6,885 nucleotides of DNA from an uncultured Collinsella sp. GTDB lineage: Bacteria > Actinomycetota > Coriobacteriia > Coriobacteriales > Coriobacteriaceae. Where the stretch lies: NCBI GenBank assembly GCA_902467875.1, contig CABQWP010000079.1, positions 1-6,885 on the forward strand. The letters are read 5' to 3'. Each line of letters starts with the position of its first letter. The first letter of the stretch is position 1. Under the pieces are notes generated by a model. That model saw only the letters and a list, made by a program, of their open reading frames with translations. It searched no databases and was not told where the DNA came from. Of the stretch, positions 1 to 5,696 are shown piece after piece. Made by a program: the position numbers and the translations under genes.

Positions 1-2307
1 CGATGATCTGGTGGGCCGGGGGCGGGGTTTGGCCGGGCGGGAGCCGATCGGCAGCAGACCGACCTCGGTCAGCGGCGTCACGGTCGAGAACCACGGTGTA
101 AAGTCCTCGGTGTTCAGCAGGTCCAGATAGCGTTCGTGGCTTGCAGTGTTGAGCTTCTCGGCCATATCCCAGAACTTCTGCGTGGTCTCGGTGTTGGTCT
201 TCTCGACACTCGGGGCCGACTGCAAAAGCGTTGCGGCGGCAACGGACTCAACATGGCGCTGAGCCAGCGTGCGGTTGCCGTAACGGGCAAAGATGACTTC
301 GCCCTGCTCGGTAAGCTTAAAGAAGCAGTTGACCGAACCCTTGGGCTGCGCCAGCACGGCCTTGTTGGCCGGGCCGCCGCCACGGCCCACGGCACCGCCG
401 CGACCGTGCATGAGCACCAGGTCGATATCGTTCTTCTCGGCCCACTTGGCAATGCGCTCCTGCGCGGAGTGCAGCGCGAGCATGGCCGTGGTAGGACCGG
501 CATCCTTGGAGGAGTCGGAATAGCCCAGCATGACCTCCATGCGGCGGTTGGTCTGGGCAAGGCGCTTCTGCACCACGGGGAGCGTAAGCATCTGGTCGAG
601 CACGTCGACGCAGCCCTCGAGGTCCTCGAGCTGCTCGAACAGCGGAATCACGTCGAGCTCGGGGACATCCTCCTCGTGCGCAAAGGACAGATGGGCAAGC
701 TCAAAGACGTCGGCCACATGCTGGGCGCTCTTGGTAAACGAGATGATGTAGCGGTGCGCCATCTTCTTGCCGTAGCGCTTTTGGATGGAGCCGATAGCAC
801 GGAAGGTATCGATGACTTCGCGCGTCATGGGCTGCAGGTCGCCATGGATACCGTTCTCGTGGATATCCTTGAGGGCGCGGGCATGCACCACGGAGTGCTG
901 ACGGAACTCCATCTCGACCATATGGAAGCCGAAGGACTCGACTTGCCAGATGATGGTCTGGACCGGGCCGTAGGCGGCACGGACGGCACCGCAGGCGGCC
1001 AGCGAACGCTGGACGACGCGCAGGTCATCCAGGAACTCGTCGGCGCTGTGGTACATGGTGTCGGTGATACGGCGCACGGTGGCGTTCAGACGGTCGGCCA
1101 TGACGAGCATGACGGCGCGATGCGGCTCGTGCTCGGAGATCAGCTCGGCGCGGGCCGTGTACCGAGGGCTCATCTCGACCTGATGGTTCCACAGGTTAAT
1201 GAGCTCGGCCGACGGCTTGCTGTAGGTGGCCTCGAGCGTGAGGTTGCGGCCGATGTGGCGGCACTTGTCCTCGAGCTTGAGCACCATGTGCGTAAAGTAC
1301 TTGGCGGCGACCTCACGGCTCACCTTGGCGGTGACGTTGGGGTTACCGTCGCGGTCGGAACCGATCCAGCTGCCGGGATGGAAGAACGCCGGGCACAGCG
1401 GCGGCACAGTACCGGCCTTGTCGCCCAGCACCCAATCGTCAAAACGACGATAGATAACGGGGATAACGTCGAACAGCGTGTTATCGAAGATGTCGATGAT
1501 GGTATCGGCTTCCTCGACCGGCGTGGGCTTCTTGAGCGCGATGGGGCTCGTACGCACCAGGGCGTCGATCTCCTGCAGCATATGGCGCTCGTTCTCCACC
1601 AGGTCGGAGCCGCCCAGACGCGGACGCTCCTCCAGCAGGTTGGAGATACGGCGGATCTTGCCCTCGACGGCCTTACGACGGGCCTCGGTGGGATGTGCGG
1701 TAAAGACAGGGTGGAACTCGAGCTTGTCGAGCAGCTCGTTGGCACCCTCGACACCCAGCTCATTCACCAGCTGGTGATAGGCAACGGTAAGCTCGTTGGC
1801 AGGATCGACCTCGGTATCGGTCGACGCACCGGCCTCGCGCTCGCGCAGCTGCGCCACACGGTAGTTCTCCTCCGACAGGTTTGCCAGATGGAAAAAGCTC
1901 GTAAAGGCGCGGACAATGACCTGCTGCTTATCGAGCGGCAGGCTGTCGATCAAATCGACGACCTCACGAAATGCCACGGCAGTGGGCTCGTCGGCGGTGG
2001 GCACGCCCTGCTCGTCGACGGCTTCGTCGGCAGCGCAGGTACCGGGGTTGCCGGCATTGACCACAATCTCGGCTGTCAAAATCTTGTCGAACAGGTCCGC
2101 GATCTCGGGATCATACTCGCTAAGCACACGGCGCTCCAGGCGCAAGAACAGCGCCAGATTGTCGCGCAGCTCCTCGGGGATCTCGATCTCGGCGAGACGC
2201 TCCCTGGACTCGGCATTCGAGCCGATTCGGTTAACGAGGCGGTTGACCACGGCAGCGACGCGCGCCGCGGCTTCGGGTACAGACTGGTTGCTTAGGTTCT
2301 CAGCCAC
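1..2307 (-). CDS. ppc: Phosphoenolpyruvate carboxylase, C-terminus cut by window edge
   Basis: Cytosolic enzyme that carboxylates PEP with bicarbonate to oxaloacetate plus phosphate, the anaplerotic feed of the C4 acids. The frame is open for 769 codons to base 1 with no stop, so the C-terminus is outside the window. Visible family motifs: FTAHPTEAR with the catalytic His at 205; GSDRDGNPNVT at 316-326; FRQHS at 468-472; GYSDSSKDAG at 595-604; HGRGGAVGRGGGP at 634-646 (matching E. coli His579, Arg581 and Arg587, from memory); SRPAK with Arg757. The downstream LRAIPW and C-terminal effector-site regions are missing, roughly 170-190 residues. The N-terminus is about 60 residues longer than E. 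coli PPC, judged from the catalytic His (205 versus 138), and includes an acidic stretch near residues 92-108. GTG at 2307 is chosen because GGAGGA lies 3-4 bases upstream; an in-frame ATG at 2319 touches its own Shine-Dalgarno too closely. Identity is certain; the exact start is less so. Confidence 0.96.
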   Translation of the reverse strand, partial: MAENLSNQSVPEAAARVAAVVNRLVNRIGSNAESRERLAEIEIPEELRDNLALFLRLERRVLSEYDPEIADLFDKILTAEIVVNAGNPGTCAADEAVDEQGVPTADEPTAVAFREVVDLIDSLPLDKQQVIVRAFTSFFHLANLSEENYRVAQLREREAGASTDTEVDPANELTVAYHQLVNELGVEGANELLDKLEFHPVFTAHPTEARRKAVEGKIRRISNLLEERPRLGGSDLVENERHMLQEIDALVRTSPIALKKPTPVEEADTIIDIFDNTLFDVIPVIYRRFDDWVLGDKAGTVPPLCPAFFHPGSWIGSDRDGNPNVTAKVSREVAAKYFTHMVLKLEDKCRHIGRNLTLEATYSKPSAELINLWNHQVEMSPRYTARAELISEHEPHRAVMLVMADRLNATVRRITDTMYHSADEFLDDLRVVQRSLAACGAVRAAYGPVQTIIWQVESFGFHMVEMEFRQHSVVHARALKDIHENGIHGDLQPMTREVIDTFRAIGSIQKRYGKKMAHRYIISFTKSAQHVADVFELAHLSFAHEEDVPELDVIPLFEQLEDLEGCVDVLDQMLTLPVVQKRLAQTNRRMEVMLGYSDSSKDAGPTTAMLALHSAQERIAKWAEKNDIDLVLMHGRGGAVGRGGGPANKAVLAQPKGSVNCFFKLTEQGEVIFARYGNRTLAQRHVESVAAATLLQSAPSVEKTNTETTQKFWDMAEKLNTASHERYLDLLNTEDFTPWFSTVTPLTEVGLLPIGSRPAKPRPRPTRSS

Positions 2308-2327
2308 GTTTCCTCCCATTCCTCCTT
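2308..2327 (-). promoter_or_regulatory. Tandem Shine-Dalgarno sites deciding the ppc start
   Basis: Two purine-rich sites lie in a row on the minus strand: AAGGAGGA at 2327-2320 and GGAGGA at 2316-2311. The first runs directly into an in-frame ATG at 2319-2317, leaving only about one base of spacing, too short for efficient use. The second sits 3-4 bases before GTG at 2307 and the first sits 12-13 bases before it. This favours GTG as the start, although the four-residue-longer ATG form (MGGN-) cannot be excluded. Confidence 0.6.
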
Positions 2328-2351
2328 CTATGCACGTAACATGCGGTATTC

Positions 2352-2379
2352 ATTATAGGCGCTTGAGAAATACTTTCGA
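2352..2379 (-). promoter_or_regulatory. ppc promoter (sigma-70 type)
   Basis: On the minus strand a perfect TATAAT at 2357-2352 is preceded, after a 16-base spacer, by TCGAAA at 2379-2374 (4 of 6 matches to TTGACA). Transcription would begin near 2345, giving a leader of about 38 bases before the ppc GTG. One copy of a palindromic GAAA-n3-TTTC element covers the -35/spacer region, where a bound protein would interfere with polymerase. Seen directly; promoter activity is inferred. Confidence 0.65.
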
Positions 2380-2420
2380 CACTGATTGCGCTTTACCACA
2401 CAAAAGTATTTTCTGCATTG
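2367..2420 (-). repeat. Duplicated 18-base element upstream of ppc (QCRKYF / GAAA-n3-TTTC)
   Basis: Two 18-base copies at 2420-2403 and 2384-2367 (minus strand) start exactly 36 bases apart and agree at 12 of 18 positions. Each holds a small palindrome: AAAA-n3-TTTT at 2402-2412 and GAAA-n3-TTTC at 2367-2377, with centres 35 bases apart. In one minus-strand frame both copies read QCRKYF and every difference is synonymous. The frame is open from ATG 2522 to TAG 2328 (64 codons), but that ATG has no Shine-Dalgarno and the frame runs through the hisS terminator hairpin and the ppc promoter, so a DNA-level regulatory element is at least as likely as a peptide. Confidence 0.5.
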
Positions 2421-2470
2421 CAAAGGTTTTGCCCTAAATGGTCGTATTTCTCGGTGGGCGGCATACGTAA

Positions 2471-2506
2471 ACGGGGGCATTCCGCATAAAAGCGAAACAC
2501 CCCCGT
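2471..2506 (-). terminator. Probable hisS terminator hairpin
   Basis: About 58 bases after the hisS stop, the minus-strand RNA can form a 15-bp stem (arms 2506-2492 and 2485-2471) around a six-base loop. The outer seven pairs are A-U, C-G and five G-C. Three further positions pair only as G-U on the minus strand and would be A-C mismatches on the plus strand, which points to minus-strand use. The tail after the stem is only GUUUACG, a weak U-tract, so termination may be partial. Confidence 0.5.
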
Positions 2507-2563
2507 AACAATCGCTCTCCATGAGCAGGGCACGTTAGCAGGCCCGAAGCTCAAAAAGATGCG

Positions 2564-3877
2564 CTACAGGCGCTCGCGAACCGCCTCGACCACGTTGGCC
2601 AGATCGACGAGGACCTCGTCATGGCTCTCCATGTCGCGCACCTTGACCTTGCCGGCGGCAAGCTCGTCGCCACCCAAGACCAAAATGAGCTTGGCGCCCA
2701 CCTTGTCGGCCTGCTTAAACTGGGCCTTGAGCGAACGGCCCTGATAGTCTGCCTCGGTCACGATACCTGCGGCGCGAAGCTGCTGCGTAATGGCAAAGAC
2801 GTTCTGACGCAGCTCCTTGCCGGCGTTGGCGACGTAGACGCACGGGACCTCCTCGGCACCCAGGTCGCTGCCAAAGGCCTGCAAGGCCAGCAGGGCGCGC
2901 TCAAAACCGACAGCGAAGCCGACGCCTGCCGTGGGCTTGCCACCCTCGAGCTCGACCAAGCCGTCATAGCGACCGCCGCCACCGATGGAGCCGACACCGG
3001 CGCCGGGAGCCTCGACCTCAAAGACAGTACGGGTGTAGTAGTCCAGGCCACGCACCAAGGTGGGATCCTCGACATACTCGATACCCGCCGCATCCAAATA
3101 GCGCTTGACCTGCTCGTAGTGCTCGCGGCACTCGTCGCACAGGTTGTCGCCCATCAGCGGGGCGTCGGCCATGATCTCGCGGCAATGGTCGTTCTTGCAG
3201 TCGAAGGCGCGCAGCGGGTTGAGCTCGGCGCGCTCGCGGCACTCATCGCACATCTCGTCGGCGTGATCGAGGATAAACTGCTTGACCTGCTCGCGGTATG
3301 CCGGACGGCACTGCGCATCGCCCATTGAGTTAATAAGCAGACGAAGCTTGGAAAGATCGAAGCCCAGGCGCTTGTAGAACTCCATGAGCATGATGATGCA
3401 CTCGGCGTCTGCCGCCGGATCGGGAGCGCCGAGCCACTCGATGCCCACCTGGTGGAACTGGCGCAGACGACCCTTCTGGGGACGCTCGCCACGGAACATG
3501 GCCTCGGCGTAGTAGGCCTTAAACGGCGTGGAGCCCTGGGGCACCAGGTTGTTCTCCACGACGGCGCGCACCACACCGGCCGTGCCCTCGGGGCGAAGCG
3601 CCAAGCGCTGCTTGGGCTTGAGCTTGGTGTCGGTGCCCTCGGTAAAGACGCGCTCCAGGTTGGCGCCGCTAAACACGCGGAACATTTCCTTGCGCACGAC
3701 GTCGGTCGACTGGCCGATACCGTGGACAAACACGTCCACCTGCTCGATCGCGGGCGTCTCGATGGGCTTAAAACCAAACGGCTCGAACACGCCGGCCGCA
3801 ATCTGCTGCATCTTTTGCCAGGCGCGCATCTCGGCGCCGATAAGGTCGCGGGTTCCCTCCGCCTTCTGTGCCTGCAT
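2564..3877 (-). CDS. hisS: Histidyl-tRNA synthetase
   Basis: Class II aminoacyl-tRNA synthetase that activates histidine with ATP and charges tRNA-His; acts in the cytosol as a homodimer in known members. The 437-residue length is typical. Motifs in order: motif 1 region with FKPIETP near 36-42; LRPEGTAG at 94-101; motif 2 FRGERPQKGRLRQFHQ at 128-143; histidine-binding LVRGLDYYTRTVFE at 274-287 and GGGGRYDGL at 299-307; motif 3 GVGFAVGFER at 318-327; then the C-terminal anticodon-binding domain from about 345. Between motif 2 and the histidine loop lies a cysteine-rich segment with Cys210, 213, 227, 232, 247 and 250, arranged like a metal site. ATG at 3877 is chosen because AAAGGTG lies 7 bases upstream; a TTG at 3883 is only about 1 base from that site. 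It has its own promoter and a short leader with no room for a T-box. Confidence 0.97.
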   Translation of the reverse strand: MQAQKAEGTRDLIGAEMRAWQKMQQIAAGVFEPFGFKPIETPAIEQVDVFVHGIGQSTDVVRKEMFRVFSGANLERVFTEGTDTKLKPKQRLALRPEGTAGVVRAVVENNLVPQGSTPFKAYYAEAMFRGERPQKGRLRQFHQVGIEWLGAPDPAADAECIIMLMEFYKRLGFDLSKLRLLINSMGDAQCRPAYREQVKQFILDHADEMCDECRERAELNPLRAFDCKNDHCREIMADAPLMGDNLCDECREHYEQVKRYLDAAGIEYVEDPTLVRGLDYYTRTVFEVEAPGAGVGSIGGGGRYDGLVELEGGKPTAGVGFAVGFERALLALQAFGSDLGAEEVPCVYVANAGKELRQNVFAITQQLRAAGIVTEADYQGRSLKAQFKQADKVGAKLILVLGGDELAAGKVKVRDMESHDEVLVDLANVVEAVRERL

Positions 3878-3919
3878 GGGCAAACACCTTTCTTTTGTAT
3901 CGCGTCATAGTTAGTGGAC

Positions 3920-3925
3920 ATTATA
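3920..3925 (-). promoter_or_regulatory. hisS promoter -10 box
   Basis: A perfect TATAAT at 3925-3920 on the minus strand lies 42 bases before the hisS ATG, giving an expected start near 3913 and a leader of about 36 bases. No good -35 box is visible: the expected position falls in the GC-rich foot of the long hairpin (CGCCGC). An activator or another sigma factor may therefore be involved, or the -10 box may act with poor -35 contacts. Confidence 0.5.
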
Positions 3926-3930
3926 CGGCA

Positions 3931-4003
3931 CAAAAGCAAAACGCGGCGGCGCGTCTGACCGAACGAGGGTATGGGGACTCGTTCGGCCAGACGCACCGCC
4001 GCG
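3931..4003 (-). terminator. Very long hairpin terminator before hisS
   Basis: Arms 4003-3978 and 3967-3942 form a 26-bp stem around a 10-base loop. Two of the 26 positions are G-U wobbles on the minus strand and A-C mismatches on the plus strand, so the structure is complete only in minus-strand RNA. The stem is followed by UUUUGCUUUUG (3941-3931), a good interrupted U-tract. It begins 37 bases after the stop of the MFS remnant and so probably ended the former amidohydrolase-transporter transcript. It also insulates hisS, whose -10 box follows directly. The stem is unusually long for an intrinsic terminator and may carry a second function. Confidence 0.75.
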
Positions 4004-4039
4004 GACGAAGCGGACAAGCGGCGATGCGCTTTGGCCTAC

Positions 4040-4285
4040 CTACTCCCCCGCCACGCTCGCGCGCAGCTTGGCGGCGATGGGCTCGGATGCCAGCAGGAAC
4101 ACGAGCATGACCACGGAGCACGCCAGGCACACAATCCAGGCGCTCGCAAAGGAGCCCGTGGCATCGAACAGCACGCCCGAGACAATAGCGCCCACGGTGC
4201 CGCCGACCATCTCGAGCGAGGTAATGGTGCCCGTGACCTTACCCAGGTCGGCCATGCCCGCAGGCTTGAAAGGCAAGGTTGGGTG
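4040..4285 (-). pseudogene. MFS transporter remnant (last two helices only)
   Basis: From the codon after the amidohydrolase stop the same frame stays open for 82 codons to a stop at 4040. The readable part resembles the C-terminal end of a major facilitator carrier: a helix around GGTVGAIVSGVLFDATG, in the style of helix 11 and its GxxxD-x-TG loop, then a second helix around WIVCLACSVVMLVFLLAS and a short charged tail ending KLRASVAGE. Full MFS proteins have about 400 residues and 12 helices, so about 80% is gone. No credible start is present: candidates are TTG 4276 and ATG 4255, both without a Shine-Dalgarno. I read this as a deletion remnant of a permease that followed the amidohydrolase gene. 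A functional two-helix membrane peptide is a less likely alternative. Confidence 0.75.
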
Positions 4286-5581
4286 CTACCGGTGGTCGGC
4301 GATATAGCCCAAAGCGACGGCGGTATAAGCCGCAGCACCGAGCGGCAGCTCGGCATCGTTAAAACGTGCCTTGGGATGGTGCTGGGCAAAATGCTCGTCC
4401 GTGTCGGTTACGGCCGCGCCCACGGTAAAGTACGCACTCGGAATCTCGCTCGAGATAAGCGCGAAGTCCTCACTCGCCATGGCATGGAAAAGCGGCAAGA
4501 AAGCCGCCTTGGGCAGCACTGCGCCCACGTAGCCAAGCGACGCCTGAGTCATAACGCTGTCGAGTACAAGCGGCGGAACATCCGAAAGCGTCTCGATGGT
4601 CGCTGACGTACGATATGTTGCAGCAACGCCGTTTACGACCTCCGCGATGCGGGTCTTTAGGTGAGCCATGAGCTCGACGTCGAAGCCGCGCAGCGTGCCT
4701 TCGAGCACGCAGGTATCCGGGATGACGTTGGCCGCTTGGCCACCGGCAAACTTACCCACGGTCAGTGCGACCTCCTTGGCGGCCGGCACCTCGCGAGCGA
4801 TGAGCTCCTGAAGCGCCAGGTGCACATGGACGCCGGTCGTGATGGGGTCGATGCAGATCTCGGGGCTCGAGCCATGGCCGCCCTTGCCCTGCAGCGTGAT
4901 GCGGAAACCATACACGCCCGAAAGCGCCGGGCTCCCATAGAGCACCAGGCCGAGCGGCGATTGGCTGTTAACGTGCATGGCAAAGGCCGCCTGAGGGCGC
5001 GGGTTCTGCAGCAGACCGTCGGCGATGGCGGCGCGGGCACCCTCAAAGGTTTCCTCGCCCGGCTGGAACAGCAGTTTGACGGTAGCGTTGGCGTCGACGA
5101 GCTCGGCCTCGCGGGCCTTGAGCAGGCGCGCCGCACCAAGCAGCGCCGTCGCGTGCATATCGTGACCGCAAGCATGCATGCAGCCATTGGTGGATGCAAA
5201 GGGCTCGCCGGATTCCTCGACAACGGGTAGGGCGTCCATGTCGCCACGAAGCATGATGACCGTACCGGCCTGCTCATTCGTGCAGATGCCATTGCCTTGG
5301 GCCGCGGCGGCACCGGCGCCGACAAGGCCCACAACGCAGGAACCATCGACGAGCGTAGCAAATGGGATGTCCATCTCGGTCAGGCGCGCTTGGATATACG
5401 TAGAGGTCTGCGGGAGGCTATTACCCAGCTCGGGCATCTGATGTAAATCGTGTCGCCACGCAGCGAGCTCGTCTGCAAAAGCCTGAGCTTCTGCAACAAG
5501 ACCGTCACCGATAGCGGTCTGCGCCGCCGCGGTGGCCTTGGGCGCTGATTGCGGTTGAAGATCGGACAGTGCTGGTGCCAT
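4286..5581 (-). CDS. M20D-family metallo-amidohydrolase (N-acyl amino acid hydrolase type)
   Basis: A 431-residue cytosolic zinc or manganese hydrolase of the HipO / IAA-amino-acid hydrolase / N-acetyldiaminopimelate deacetylase group, expected to cleave an amide bond of an N-acylated amino acid. Visible motifs: WRHDLHQMPELG at 42-53; RGDMDALPV at 112-120; HACGHDMHAT at 136-145, with likely metal ligands Cys138 and His140; LFQPGEE at 171-177, with the Glu pair 176/177; His203 in AMHVN; KGGHGSSP at 233-240 in the dimerisation lid domain; MASEDFA at 368-374; HHPKARFND at 401-409. All expected active-site residues appear present and the length is normal to slightly long because of an Ala-rich N-terminal 30 residues with no signal peptide. 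ATG 5581 is chosen because GGAGGG lies 5 bases upstream; the frame extends to TTG 5635 but with no ribosome site. The true substrate cannot be read from sequence. The gene sits between a terminator upstream and an MFS remnant downstream. Confidence 0.93.
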   Translation of the reverse strand: MAPALSDLQPQSAPKATAAAQTAIGDGLVAEAQAFADELAAWRHDLHQMPELGNSLPQTSTYIQARLTEMDIPFATLVDGSCVVGLVGAGAAAAQGNGICTNEQAGTVIMLRGDMDALPVVEESGEPFASTNGCMHACGHDMHATALLGAARLLKAREAELVDANATVKLLFQPGEETFEGARAAIADGLLQNPRPQAAFAMHVNSQSPLGLVLYGSPALSGVYGFRITLQGKGGHGSSPEICIDPITTGVHVHLALQELIAREVPAAKEVALTVGKFAGGQAANVIPDTCVLEGTLRGFDVELMAHLKTRIAEVVNGVAATYRTSATIETLSDVPPLVLDSVMTQASLGYVGAVLPKAAFLPLFHAMASEDFALISSEIPSAYFTVGAAVTDTDEHFAQHHPKARFNDAELPLGAAAYTAVALGYIADHR

Positions 5582-5611
5582 AGATGCCCTCCAGTAACGT
5601 TTTTGCAGCAA

Positions 5612-5647
5612 GCACTTTGATAGCGTAAAGTGCAAGGTACTACTTTA
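5612..5647. promoter_or_regulatory. Overlapping inverted repeats in the amidohydrolase leader
   Basis: GCACTTT (5612-5618) and AAAGTGC (5627-5633) form a perfect 7-bp inverted repeat with an 8-base gap. Overlapping it, TAAAGT (5626-5631) and ACTTTA (5642-5647) form a second repeat with a 10-base gap. Both lie 31-66 bases ahead of the amidohydrolase ATG, in the only 76 bases between the upstream terminator and the gene, where the promoter must be. No convincing -35/-10 pair was found there. Probable operator or leader hairpin; the binding protein is unknown. Confidence 0.45.
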
Positions 5648-5657
5648 AGGGCGACGC

Positions 5658-5684
5658 ATAAAAAATGCCGCCCCGGGAGGCGGC
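5658..5684 (-). terminator. Intrinsic terminator of the DMT transporter gene
   Basis: Starting 13 bases after the transporter stop codon, the minus-strand RNA forms a GCCGCC/GGCGGC stem (5684-5679 with 5672-5667) with a six-base loop, followed by A and six U residues. It is a textbook rho-independent terminator and separates the transporter from the amidohydrolase. Confidence 0.88.
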
Positions 5685-5696
5685 GCAACAAATTGT

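Noticed and set aside
1..30. Possible frameshift or assembly junction after SRPAK in PPC
   Set aside because: The residues PRPRPTRSS fill a linker that varies between PPC proteins and has the expected length; too few bases remain to show loss of the LRAIPW motif.
136..2295. 719-codon plus-strand ORF opposite ppc
   Set aside because: It is codon-for-codon antisense to ppc and shows no recognisable motif; GC-rich codon use removes stops from the opposite strand. The minus-strand frame carries all PPC motifs.
2621..3328. 235-codon plus-strand ORF opposite hisS
   Set aside because: Antisense shadow of the HisRS catalytic and anticodon-binding domains.
3878..3930. T-box riboswitch in the hisS leader
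   Set aside because: The leader from the predicted start is only about 36 bases, too short for a T-box, and no T-box core sequence is visible between the promoter and ATG.
3971..4606. 211-codon plus-strand ORF across the hairpin, MFS remnant and amidohydrolase end
   Set aside because: Antisense to conserved minus-strand coding sequence, low-complexity His/Ala/Arg-rich composition, no family resemblance.
5579..5635. Earlier TTG start for the amidohydrolase at 5635
   Set aside because: It would add 18 residues (ending CLLQKRYWRAS) encoded by the inverted-repeat leader, has no Shine-Dalgarno, and ATG 5581 has an ideal GGAGGG site.
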